From NCBI GenBank assembly GCA_949373095.1, contig CASIBY010000009.1, forward strand, positions 37,290 to 101,289: a stretch of 64,000 bases of DNA, in the 5' to 3' direction. The stretch is from Candidatus Poseidoniaceae archaeon. GTDB lineage: Archaea > Thermoplasmatota > Poseidoniia > Poseidoniales > Poseidoniaceae. The notes beneath the pieces are model-generated. The model ran no database searches, was not told the origin of the DNA, and saw only the letters and a program-made list of their open reading frames with translations. Each line of letters opens with the position of its first letter. Position 1 is the first letter of the stretch. Position numbers and translations under genes: made by a program. Shown here piece after piece: positions 47,311-56,300 of the stretch.

Positions 47311-48144
47311 TCATTCCTCTTCTTGTGAGGAGAGGCGAGCAATCAAGTCTGCTTTCTTTCCACCAACTGGAAGTCCTGCAGCCTTGAGCCGCTCTTTGAG
47401 GTCAGCAACAGAGAGCTTGGACAAGTCCTCGTCATCGTCTTGGTCGTCTTCGTCTTCAACACCAAATCCACGAGGTTCGTGAACCTCGATGAATGAGACC
47501 TTACCGCATTCAACTGCATCACGGATGATAGTGACCAATCGGAATTTGAGCATGGCTGCATTGGTATCAAACAGCATTGTTTGAGGGATTACAATGTTCA
47601 AGTCGTCCCCGTCAAAAGAAACCTTGAACTCGCTGTGACCGGTATTGGCTTCGAGAAGTGCATTGACTTGCTCTTCCTTGCCTTCGACGACCTTCACGAT
47701 CTTGAAGGTATACTTGAGAGTCTTACCAGCCATTGGGTGGTTGTAGTCAATACGAGCACGCCCAGCAGCAAGGTACGACAAGTATCCTTGACGGTTGTTG
47801 ATGTTGACTGGAGCCCCGATGTAGAGCGAATTAGGGTCTTGAACTGCACGGATGAGTTTGTCGATACTGATGGTTTCGATTTGGGTGCTGTCTTTCTCTC
47901 CGTATGCCTCAACAGGAGCGATAACGACTTCAATTTCCTTGTTTGCCTTTGCTTCTCCCAATGCGGCTTCAAAACCAGGGATGAGTTGACCGCCACCGAC
48001 GACACAGACCATTGGCTGATAGGTTCGGCTTTCTTCGTGTGATTCGTGCTCTTTTGCAACTTTTTCACGAGTGGTTTCGATGAGATCACCGGTTTCATCG
48101 TTATACAATTCATAATCAACGTGGACAATTGTTCCTTCTTCCAT
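47311..48144 (-). CDS. FKBP-type prolyl isomerase (SlyD-like) with C-terminal SAP domain
   Basis: This 277-residue protein has a split FKBP domain (VHVDYELYNDETGDLIETT, then GGGQLIPGFEAALGEAKANKE) with an IF-type chaperone insert (EAYGEKDSTQIETI to DYNHPMAGKTLKYTFKIV), as in archaeal long FKBPs. A further beta domain follows (about 165-225), then an acidic linker (DDQDDDEDL) and a SAP motif (residues about 241-272: LSVADLKERLKAAGLPVGGKK). It catalyses prolyl isomerisation and helps folding. SAP motifs usually bind DNA or RNA, so it may act near nucleic acid. The SAP fusion is unusual for FKBP. Confidence 0.87.
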   Translation of the reverse strand: MEEGTIVHVDYELYNDETGDLIETTREKVAKEHESHEESRTYQPMVCVVGGGQLIPGFEAALGEAKANKEIEVVIAPVEAYGEKDSTQIETISIDKLIRAVQDPNSLYIGAPVNINNRQGYLSYLAAGRARIDYNHPMAGKTLKYTFKIVKVVEGKEEQVNALLEANTGHSEFKVSFDGDDLNIVIPQTMLFDTNAAMLKFRLVTIIRDAVECGKVSFIEVHEPRGFGVEDEDDQDDDEDLSKLSVADLKERLKAAGLPVGGKKADLIARLSSQEEE

Positions 48145-48208
48145 GGTAATGCCTCCAAAGGGGATGTTTCGGCGACCGACCCCCCCTTCATAATTCCATT
48201 GGAAGAAT

Positions 48209-50763
48209 TCATTCTTCTTCTGAAGGGATTAAATCGTGTAGATTGGTGGGCAGTGCACTGTTCTTGCCCTGTGAAACAGCGACCAATGTCATGCCCCCTA
48301 TCATCAGGCCCCAGCCCGCCCAAACTGCATGAGAGTGAGGAAGAACATAGATAGTAACACGGACCAACTCTACAGATTCAAGTCCGTCTTGTTGAACCGT
48401 CTGCATCAAGGCATTGGATTGGCTACCGTCAAAAATAAACACAATATCTCCTGTTAATCGTGTTAATGTATCAACTTCTGAACGTGGGAGGGCTTGAGCG
48501 TCAAAACGGAGCATCCCCGGTTGAACTTCACCGATTTCTTTCGGGGTGCCCTCAGAATCAATGTCAAAAATACGGATGTTTACTCCAACAAAGCCATCAC
48601 CTACTTCCAACCCTTCATCCTCCAATAGGAGTTCAGTAAACTCATATCCAATCCCCTCGTGAACAATCATTTCGTTCTTAACCAGCGAGAGACGGTGACT
48701 TGCATCCCCTCTGTCAACCAATGTCGTTGTTGAAAGATGGCCAAGGAGTAACAAGAGCAATCCAAAGTGTACGATGTGGGCCCCTAAGGGTATTCGTAGC
48801 AATGTTCCTTTTTTGCGTGCCTTTACCGCTTGCCGAACTACCTCACGCCCAACCGGCGCTCCTGCAAGCAGTAAGAATGGGAGGCTAAACCAGACAATAT
48901 GTCCTCGTTGAAGTTGTTGGGAAATTGGAGTGCTGGAATCTGCCCCAAGCGAGTCGGGAAAGAGCAGGGCTCCAACTAAAGCCACAGCTGTTGCCCCTCC
49001 AAGAAGGTACAAATTTTGATTAGTATCATCTTTTCTTCTAGTGTACAAGAACAAACAAACACCGATTGCCGTGAGGAACGGAGCGCCGTAGAGTTCATGT
49101 GCGTCGAAATTGATAGCGTCAATACTTGATATCAGTAAAACCCAAGTCAGTACAAGGTAGAGATTAACGACAAGGACACTACCCCACAAGGCTAGCTTCA
49201 GTTGCATTTTTCTGCTCTTAAGCGAGGGTGAATCTTGTTCTTGAGTTGGAGCAAGAAGCCAAGGCAGAACAAACGTGACCAGCATAAATGCTGCAACAGG
49301 CAACTCCAACATTTGAGCCCATGCAAGCGATAAGCCCATCACAACACCTGCTGCCGCCCAAGGCCATGCAACTAGAGCAGATGGGCGTAATACAGGGGTA
49401 AGAAGAGAGCAGCAAAAATCATTGTTATGAAGACGTCTTCGGTTAAGGCGAATATCAGAACAGTGAGAATACCATGCAGTGGCAGAGAGGTGAATGTTGT
49501 GTAAGACCAATTCTCTGAGTCCACTACCTCCGGTTTCGTCTTGATCTTTTGTTGCGCAAGACACATTGGGAGCAGAAGGAATCCTACGAAAAGGGCATCA
49601 GGAACCACATTCCATGTAATTACATCCATGTTCGAAAAGAGGAGCGCTCCAATAAGCGCAACGCCCGCAGGCACTGCCGAAACCCAAACAGAGGATTGGC
49701 GTAGAGGTTGATTGCGGTACTCGCTTCTCTGAATTGCAAACCAGCAACCGATTAGAATCATCATCCAGGTCGTATAAGTCATAATTTCCGTAGCCGCTGG
49801 GTTATCTTTGAGAACCATTAAACGACCAAACACATTTTCTGGTAATGTGCCAGAATCATCGGTAACAAAGGTGTGAATTGACGAGGCCCAAACCCCTCCG
49901 GCCCGAGTTACAGTTGTAGCAAAAAGGGCCAGAACTCCAGTTAGAATGGCTCCTCCGGACCAAATTGAAGGTCGAACTTTACCTGGCCGAGTACGCAGAT
50001 GTACGATTCCAACCAGTGCAAGCCAGGGAAGAAGTGAGCCCGTTTCGACTGGGTCCCAAGCCCAATATCCGCCCCAATCCAGTATGAGATAGGCCCAGAG
50101 GCCTCCAAGCCCGATTCCAATGGTGGCGATGATGAGAGCAGGACGGGCTACGGCTAGGGTTCGTTGCTGAATTGCTTCGTTGCTGTTAAGATAAGCACTG
50201 GAGAGACCAATGCTGGTCAATTGGAAACAAAGCGCATAGGTTAGGAAGATGAGCGGAGGATGTATGACCATCAAATCCGTTTGTAGCAATGGATTCAGCC
50301 CGCCACCAAAAAAGAATTGAGGCGTGGGTTTGAAGGGGTCTAAAGAGAAGGAAATCAACAATAACGCCAAAGTAGAGATGTGAGAAAGACGAAGCCGTGT
50401 TTGGTAGAGTCGGAGATCTCCTGCTTCACCCTGCAACGGTCGCCTAAAGAGCCACGACAGAAGCCCCATCCACCCCACCCACATGAGAAGCGGTCCCTCA
50501 CGAGCAGCCCATGTAGCGGCAAAACGATATTTGAGGGGAAGAGATTCTCCACCAAAGGCCGCAACATGGAGAATGGATACATCATTGACGACGAACAATC
50601 CTGCAAGTGCAAAAAACGGCAACCCTACGAATAGGTGCAAGGCGACTGATAGCCAATGGCTTCGTTCGTGTAGTGTCGGTCGCCATATGAGGATACAGAG
50701 CGATACGAGAGCAAGCCAAAGCGTCCCCCCCCACATGATACGAGGGCAGAGCCCGTCCCTCAT
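48209..50763 (-). CDS. ccmF: Cytochrome c heme lyase CcmF, one frameshift
   Basis: CcmF attaches heme to apocytochrome c outside the membrane. The first reading (50763-49372) holds about eleven helices, KYRFAATWAAREGPLLMWVGW and the heme-handling WGGYWAWDPVETGSLLPW (WWD domain), with VHPPLIFLTYA supplying a conserved His. The second reading continues from RPSALVAWPWAAAG to a C-terminal extracytoplasmic domain and a last helix (HAVWAGWGLMIGGM). The frame changes near 49383-49395; adding one base joins LPLYY to RPSALVAW. The whole is about 851 residues. A natural split into two polypeptides, as in plant mitochondria, is possible. ATG 50736 is an alternative start. Confidence 0.85.
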
Positions 50764-50797
50764 TGGCTTTGCTCATCAGCCGTAGAACTTCTAGCGC

Positions 50798-52024
50798 TTA
50801 CCATCCGAAGAATTTGGCCCTTGAATAACCAAAGGAAAGTAGAACTGGAATCACTCGCTTTGTGAACAAAATCGGTTTACGAACCAAGATCCGCAACCCG
50901 ATGACAACTTTATCCAAAGGACTCATGTTTCCAAGTTCTTCTGGTAGACAACGAGCCATGGTTGACATTTCTTCATCGGTTAAGTCGTAAAGAGCAGTCT
51001 TTCCTTTCAGAATTTTGTGATATGGAGGGAAACGTTTCTTCCAAGCCTGCTCATAGGCCATTAGTCGCTTGTTGCTCATATCATTTTCTTTGAGTGCAGC
51101 AACGATGGTTTGTGCTGCTTCCCTCCCCGACCAGAGAGCGAGGTGAGTACCACCTTCAAACAACGGTGAGGTGAATCCTGCAGCATCACCCACGAGAAGA
51201 ATTCCGTCCCCAACAGTGGTTGTACGGGGACCTGAAATTGGAATGGTCCCCCCGAACGGGCGGATTTTGATTCCTTCTGCACGCCATGGAGGATTTGCGG
51301 TAGGCTTGTTGGCAAGATAGGTGTCTTCGATGAAAGAATTGAGATATTTAATGGCCCCTTTTTTGTCGGTCGTAACCAGCCCAACATTGGCTCGCCCGCC
51401 TTCCTTTGGGATCATCCAAACATAGCCGTGAGGTGAGTATTTTGGCCACAAGTAAAAGTCCAGATATCCATCGTTGGGTACATCCAGCACCTCGTATTGG
51501 AATCCGGCAATAACCTCTACTTCCCCTCCCATGTCCAAGAGTTTGGATGCTGCACCCGAGACGCCTGAACCGTCAATAACGGCTCGACATTCAATTGGAA
51601 ACTCCTCGCCTTTTCCATCTATTTTCCAATTGACAAATTGATTTTCGCTATTGTAAATTCTTTCCATGGAAGTCACGCGGTGGTGAAGAAGAAGTTCTGC
51701 TCCTTGTTTGCCGGCCTCATCACACAACCAGCGCTCAAACAGATGTTTTTCCAGCACGTAACCTTGCTCGGTGAGGAGTTTTTCCGTACCATCTGGAAAA
51801 ATAACTCGTATCCCTTTTACATCTAAGGCCTTGACATGGTCTGGCAATTCAAGGTCAAGGTTTTGTACCGCTAATTCAGAAAGACACTCGCCACAATGAA
51901 CCGGCGTACCAACTTCAGGATCAGCTTCTAGAATCAACGTAGAAAGCCCGGCCCTTGCTGCATGTAAGGCAGCAGAACCGCCCCCTGGACCAGCGCCAAT
52001 CACGACCACGTCACACGTTCTCAT
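50798..52024 (-). CDS. Geranylgeranyl reductase family flavoprotein
   Basis: This FAD enzyme saturates isoprenoid chains of archaeal lipids or of quinones. The 408 residues start with the dinucleotide fold CDVVVIGAGPGGGSAALHAARAG, followed by the family cysteine motif PVHCGECLSE, the substrate-domain FYLWPKYSPHGYVWMIPK (compare YxWxFPK) and the FAD-phosphate block VGDGILLVGDAAGFTSPLFEGG. Start ATG 52024 is chosen because the Rossmann fold begins there. It is divergent from a UbiD-UbiA pair across a spacer of 36 bases, which makes a quinone side chain as likely a substrate as membrane lipids. Confidence 0.9.
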   Translation of the reverse strand: MRTCDVVVIGAGPGGGSAALHAARAGLSTLILEADPEVGTPVHCGECLSELAVQNLDLELPDHVKALDVKGIRVIFPDGTEKLLTEQGYVLEKHLFERWLCDEAGKQGAELLLHHRVTSMERIYNSENQFVNWKIDGKGEEFPIECRAVIDGSGVSGAASKLLDMGGEVEVIAGFQYEVLDVPNDGYLDFYLWPKYSPHGYVWMIPKEGGRANVGLVTTDKKGAIKYLNSFIEDTYLANKPTANPPWRAEGIKIRPFGGTIPISGPRTTTVGDGILLVGDAAGFTSPLFEGGTHLALWSGREAAQTIVAALKENDMSNKRLMAYEQAWKKRFPPYHKILKGKTALYDLTDEEMSTMARCLPEELGNMSPLDKVVIGLRILVRKPILFTKRVIPVLLSFGYSRAKFFGW

Positions 52025-52029
52025 CGGAC

Positions 52030-52048
52030 CCCTCTGTGTATGAGAGGG
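52030..52048. promoter_or_regulatory. Inverted repeat between divergent GGR and UbiD genes
   Basis: CCCTCT (52030-52035) and AGAGGG (52043-52048) form a 6-bp inverted repeat around 7 bases, in the 36 bases between the two start codons. It could be an operator for both genes or a leader hairpin. No TATA box is obvious in so short a space, so the promoters probably lie inside the neighbouring coding regions. Confidence 0.35.
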
Positions 52049-52060
52049 CGGGGGAGGCAC

Positions 52061-54112
52061 ATGAAGAAAACGGTTGCTTCCGACGGAGCCAGCTTGACCG
52101 ACATCAGGGCCATAGGCGCACATACGGAGGTTCAAAGGCAAGAACGACCACGCCGGTTTGTGGCATGGAGGACCCTCAAGCGTTGGATGACCCACCTCGA
52201 GGAACGAGGAGAGTTAATTCGCATTAACCGACCCGTTGATGTCGTCTATGAAGCAGGAGCTATCGCTGACCTTCTTGTGAAGAACGACGGGCCAGCAGTG
52301 GTGTTTGAGCAACCCCGATTAGCCAATGGAACGATATCAGTCATGCCTCTCGCCATGAACTTATTCGGCTCCCATGACCGAACGCTTCGTGCTCTTGGGG
52401 CAAAGCATGAGACGTCCATCGGCGACCGAATGGTCGCCATGATGAAGCCAGACATCGGCGCCATGACAAAACGTCCATGGACTGCCCTCCCGTTAGCAAG
52501 AGATGCCTTCGCAATGCCTCCCAAGAAGAAAAGGAAAGGTGCAAGTCAGCGTGTCCGCCTCCCCCTGGACCTCACATCGCTACCAATACCGAAGACTTGG
52601 CCCATGGACGGAGGTCATTTCGTCACCCTTCCCCTCGTTGTCACTAAAGACCCAAAGACAGGTGAGCACAACTTGGGAATGTATAGAGCCCAAGTGTTTG
52701 GTCCAAAGGAACTCGGCCTGCACTGGCAGATTCACAAACATGCTGCAGACCATGCTGCAGCCTTAGGCCCAGAAGGAAAAATGCCCGTCGCAGTTTGTAT
52801 TGGCGGACCCCCTGAACTAATTTTCTCGGCGATTTCACCGCTCCCAGACAACCTTTCTGAGTACCAGTTCGCAGGGATATTAGGACGGAAATCACTTCCG
52901 ATTACGAAAGCCTTGACTCAAGACCTCATGGTTCCAGCAGAAGCAGACGTCGTCATTGAGGGATACTGCATCCCTGGTGAAACGCGCACAGAAGGTCCGT
53001 TTGGTGACCACTTTGGATTCTATTCCCTCACCGGACAGTACCCCGTGCTCCATGTGACGGCCATCACGTGCCGAAAAGATGCGGTTCTACCAGCAACTAT
53101 TGTTGGCCTACCCCCGATGGAAGACGGATACTTAGGCGAAGCGATCGGTGGGCAATTCTCACCCGTCCTGCAATTCCAACACCGAGACGTTCGCTCTGTC
53201 CACCTGCCTCTTGAAACTGGATTTCACAATCTTGCGATTGCTGCATCTAAGCAACGATATCCAAGACAAGCCAGAAAAACAGGTCTTGGGCTCCTCGGGG
53301 CTGGGCAAATGATGTTTCTCAAGATCATGGCCATGGTCGATGAAACTTCAAACACCAAGGATCTCGAATCGTTTTTGGACGCATTGAATAACAAAGTGGA
53401 CATATCTACCGACATCACAGTACTAGACGGCATGGTTGCTGACTCTCTTGAAGCAGCAAGCCCATACGAAAACGTACATTCCAAACTCCTCATTGATGCA
53501 ACAACACTTGCTGCAGCCGACCCGAGAAGTTCAAACCAACCTCTCGAAGGCTCGTTTACCGAAGAATCACCCGCTTGGAGACAAGGCTTAGAAGAGCCCC
53601 CGTCGTTCTCGAATATAGAATCGGTTCAAGCATTGCCCGAAGTGGTTCAAGCCCGTATGCTTCGAGGAAGCATGCTTGTCGTCACCACAAATATCGAAGG
53701 AACGCCCTCACCTGGATCGGGATCAAGCGCTTCAAACGATGATGCTGAAGGTCAACGACGAAAGAAGGTTGAGCAATTGAAAAATTTAATCTGGCAATTG
53801 GAAGATTCGGAAAACCTGCGGTGGTTATTCATCACCAATGATGATGTCGAGTTGGATGGACCAAAGGCCCGAAGACGCTTACTATGGCAGTTGACATCAA
53901 GGTTTGATGTGGGCAGGGGATTGTCATTTGATACATCCCGCCAACGTCTCTGCTGGGATGCAACTACGCCAATTCCGTCTTCTGCATTCGGAGTTCGCAG
54001 ATGGCCTGCAATCACGATGCATTCACCCCAAACATTGGCAAAAGTCGCTCAGCATCCGGAGTTGGATTCATATGTCTGGCCCCCACACCTATCTTTCGGG
54101 AGTCACGGTTAA
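52061..54112 (+). CDS. UbiD-family decarboxylase (quinone biosynthesis)
   Basis: This prenylated-FMN-dependent aromatic acid decarboxylase has WRTLKRWMTHLEERGELIRI (normal family start), HWQIHKHAADHA, CIGGPPELIFSAISPLP, and ETRTEGPFGDHFGFYS with the Glu-Arg-Glu active-site residues. The C-terminal part after about residue 480 is longer than usual. ATG 52061 follows GGGGGAGG by a few bases, giving 683 residues with a 33-residue N-terminal extension; ATG 52040 and GTG 52160 are in frame. It overlaps the UbiA gene (TAATG). A role in quinone making, perhaps the MqnL step of the futalosine menaquinone route, is inferred. Confidence 0.88.
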   Translation: MKKTVASDGASLTDIRAIGAHTEVQRQERPRRFVAWRTLKRWMTHLEERGELIRINRPVDVVYEAGAIADLLVKNDGPAVVFEQPRLANGTISVMPLAMNLFGSHDRTLRALGAKHETSIGDRMVAMMKPDIGAMTKRPWTALPLARDAFAMPPKKKRKGASQRVRLPLDLTSLPIPKTWPMDGGHFVTLPLVVTKDPKTGEHNLGMYRAQVFGPKELGLHWQIHKHAADHAAALGPEGKMPVAVCIGGPPELIFSAISPLPDNLSEYQFAGILGRKSLPITKALTQDLMVPAEADVVIEGYCIPGETRTEGPFGDHFGFYSLTGQYPVLHVTAITCRKDAVLPATIVGLPPMEDGYLGEAIGGQFSPVLQFQHRDVRSVHLPLETGFHNLAIAASKQRYPRQARKTGLGLLGAGQMMFLKIMAMVDETSNTKDLESFLDALNNKVDISTDITVLDGMVADSLEAASPYENVHSKLLIDATTLAAADPRSSNQPLEGSFTEESPAWRQGLEEPPSFSNIESVQALPEVVQARMLRGSMLVVTTNIEGTPSPGSGSSASNDDAEGQRRKKVEQLKNLIWQLEDSENLRWLFITNDDVELDGPKARRRLLWQLTSRFDVGRGLSFDTSRQRLCWDATTPIPSSAFGVRRWPAITMHSPQTLAKVAQHPELDSYVWPPHLSFGSHG

Positions 54113-55029
54113 TGGATGCTAAGCAGATTTTTTCGTTCATCAAAATAGAACACACGCTCTTTTCCCTCCCGTTCGTATTGATGGGATATTTCATTGCCCT
54201 TGAGCAATTCAATATCCCTCCAAGTATAGATCTGCTCTGGATTCTTCTTGCAGCTGTCGGGGCAAGAGGACTAGCCATGGCACTGAATCGTATTATTGAC
54301 CGTGACATTGATGCGGCAAATCCTCGAACTGAAAACCGCCATCTTGCCTCAGGTGAGATGAGCCTTCAAACGGCATGGACGCTTTGCGCCGTGTTCTTGG
54401 CCATGCTACTCATCGGTGCTGGCCTTCTCAACCCTGTTGCACTCATGATGTCTTGGCTACCTGTTCTCGTCTTCGTCATCTATCCTTACATGAAGAGATA
54501 CACTTGGCTGTGCCACCTTTGGCTTGGCCTGTGTTTGGGCCTAGCCCCTGCGGGAGCCTGGGTTGCTATAGCAGCAGACATACACGGCTGGGCTGCCATT
54601 ACAGGTATGTTTGACTACAACACTGAATTCTTGTGGGCTTCAACCATCCTTCCAATCTCTCTTGGAGTTACTTTGTGGATTACTGCATTTGACATCAATT
54701 ACGCCCGAATGGATGTCGAAAGTGACCGTGAGCAAGGGATTCACTCATTCCCATCTACTTTTGACGAAAAGGCAACAACACGGACAACCGTACAGTTGAC
54801 GTTGGTTTGGTTTGCTTGCTTTGCCATCTCGGACCCCATGGATGGGATTTGGTTCCTTGCTGCTGCGGGAGGAATGGCGGTGATAAACATCTGGGTTGTT
54901 TTAGCAAAAGAGAAGTTCGAGGATTTCCAAACGGTCTTGTTCCGTGCCTCCATGTTGACAGGATGGGCGCTTCTCCTTGCGCTAATCATCGGCTTTATGC
55001 TTGAGCCTAGTGAAATCATGTTGGACTAA
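54112..55029 (+). CDS. UbiA-family aromatic prenyltransferase
   Basis: This membrane enzyme attaches a polyprenyl chain to an aromatic quinone precursor. The 305-residue protein has about eight or nine helices and the two Asp-rich magnesium/diphosphate motifs: ALNRIIDRDIDAANPRTENR (NxxxDxxxD) and DINYARMDVESDREQGIHSFP. Those motifs match the UbiA/MqnP class rather than the geranylgeranylglyceryl-phosphate class. The start overlaps the stop of ubiD, so the pair is coupled and the product probably passes from one to the other. Menaquinone or another respiratory quinone is the likely end product. Confidence 0.9.
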   Translation: MDAKQIFSFIKIEHTLFSLPFVLMGYFIALEQFNIPPSIDLLWILLAAVGARGLAMALNRIIDRDIDAANPRTENRHLASGEMSLQTAWTLCAVFLAMLLIGAGLLNPVALMMSWLPVLVFVIYPYMKRYTWLCHLWLGLCLGLAPAGAWVAIAADIHGWAAITGMFDYNTEFLWASTILPISLGVTLWITAFDINYARMDVESDREQGIHSFPSTFDEKATTRTTVQLTLVWFACFAISDPMDGIWFLAAAGGMAVINIWVVLAKEKFEDFQTVLFRASMLTGWALLLALIIGFMLEPSEIMLD

Positions 55030-55115
55030 ACGTTTCAAATTCGATAATAAGTCGATGACTATTACCACACGACACCTGTGGAAAGTTGATGTGCTTCAAC
55101 GGCTCACCGTAAATC

Positions 55116-55502
55116 ATGAACCCTCTTGTCAAATCACTGCTCGAATTCAATGAAGCCTTTGACATTCCAAAACTTGAATCTCCTGCTTTAGGCCCTGATG
55201 AGTTGATCGAACTTCGTATTAAACTCCTTGAAGAGGAAGTTCAAGAATACGCAGAAGCAGCGCGGTCAGGCGATTTGGTCGAAGTGCTTGATGCCTTGGC
55301 AGATATAGGATACATCCTTGCTGGAACCATCATCAATCACGGCATGCAGCATATTTACGACGATGCGTTTAATGAAGTACATCGCTCAAATATGGCGAAA
55401 CTTGTGGATGGTAAAGTCTTGCGGAGAGAGGATGGCAAAGTCATGAAGCCAGAGGGCTGGCAACCCCCACAACTTGCTCAATTCCTTCCAATTGAAGATT
55501 AA
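55116..55502 (+). CDS. MazG/PRA-PH-like nucleotide pyrophosphohydrolase
   Basis: This all-alpha NTP pyrophosphatase superfamily protein has 128 residues. FNEAFDIPKLESP begins the fold, and the magnesium-binding residues lie in LLEEEVQEYAEAA and EVLDALADIGYILAG, with a closing DAFNEVHRSNMAKLVDGK. This end motif is typical of the phosphoribosyl-ATP pyrophosphohydrolase-like branch common in phage and marine microbes. It probably cleans the nucleotide pool; the substrate is unknown. Confidence 0.82.
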   Translation: MNPLVKSLLEFNEAFDIPKLESPALGPDELIELRIKLLEEEVQEYAEAARSGDLVEVLDALADIGYILAGTIINHGMQHIYDDAFNEVHRSNMAKLVDGKVLRREDGKVMKPEGWQPPQLAQFLPIED

Positions 55503-55546
55503 GCACGGTCACATGGTTTCATGAGAGATGAGTCCCTCGTCGTGGT

Positions 55547-56278
55547 ATGACGCGTCCGGTTGCTTTGATCACAGGTGGAGGCCGCGGCATTGGTGCAGCG
55601 ATATCCGACCGACTTGCTGCAGATGGATACGACGTATTGTTGACATACAATCAATCATCAAAACCAGCGGAAATGATTGTTGATGCTATACGGGAACGAG
55701 GAGATGATGCCCTCGCAGTCAAGGTCGATTGTGCTGATTCCGGTGAAGTTGGCCTTCTTGGACAGCATCCGTGGATGGCTCGGAAAATTGAGGTTTTAGT
55801 GCTTAATCACGGCATCTACAACCGTATTGAAGGCCATCAAATGACCATGGACGACCTGGAAACCACTATGAAGACAAATTTCGAAGGAGCAGTCGCCGTA
55901 TGGAAGGCGGTTCAGCCCCATTTATCCGATGAAGCTCGCATGGTTGTCGTTGGCTCACAACTCGCCATCAGAGGCTCGCCTCATGGTGCAGATTACTCAG
56001 CATCAAAAGCTGCTCTTTCCGCGTGGGCACGCTCATTAGCACAATCTGTAGGGCCGGAAGGAAAGAGAGTGAATATACTTGCACCTGGCTATGTTGATAC
56101 CGACTTGTTGAGCGGTGATTCACCCGAAAAGCGATTGCAAAGAGAAGGTGAAGTTCCGTTGCAGCGGGTCGGGACTGCGGAAGATATGGCCTCAACTGTT
56201 TCATTTCTTGTAGGACCTGATTCATCGTACATCACTGGAGCTATTCTCCATGTTAACGGTGGACTTTATCTCCCCTAA
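55547..56278 (+). CDS. Short-chain dehydrogenase/reductase (FabG-like)
   Basis: This 243-residue NAD(P)-dependent oxidoreductase has the cofactor motif TGGGRGIG (residues 9-16), LNHGIYN in the place of NAG, a catalytic Ser in VVVGSQLA, and the YSASK pair of Tyr and Lys. LAPGYVDTDLL and ITGAILHVNGG end it as in 3-oxoacyl reductases. The substrate cannot be told from sequence. It precedes uvrB by 22 bases on the same strand, probably only a positional link. Confidence 0.88.
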   Translation: MTRPVALITGGGRGIGAAISDRLAADGYDVLLTYNQSSKPAEMIVDAIRERGDDALAVKVDCADSGEVGLLGQHPWMARKIEVLVLNHGIYNRIEGHQMTMDDLETTMKTNFEGAVAVWKAVQPHLSDEARMVVVGSQLAIRGSPHGADYSASKAALSAWARSLAQSVGPEGKRVNILAPGYVDTDLLSGDSPEKRLQREGEVPLQRVGTAEDMASTVSFLVGPDSSYITGAILHVNGGLYLP

Positions 56279-56300
56279 TCGGGTCATAAGAGGGATTGAT

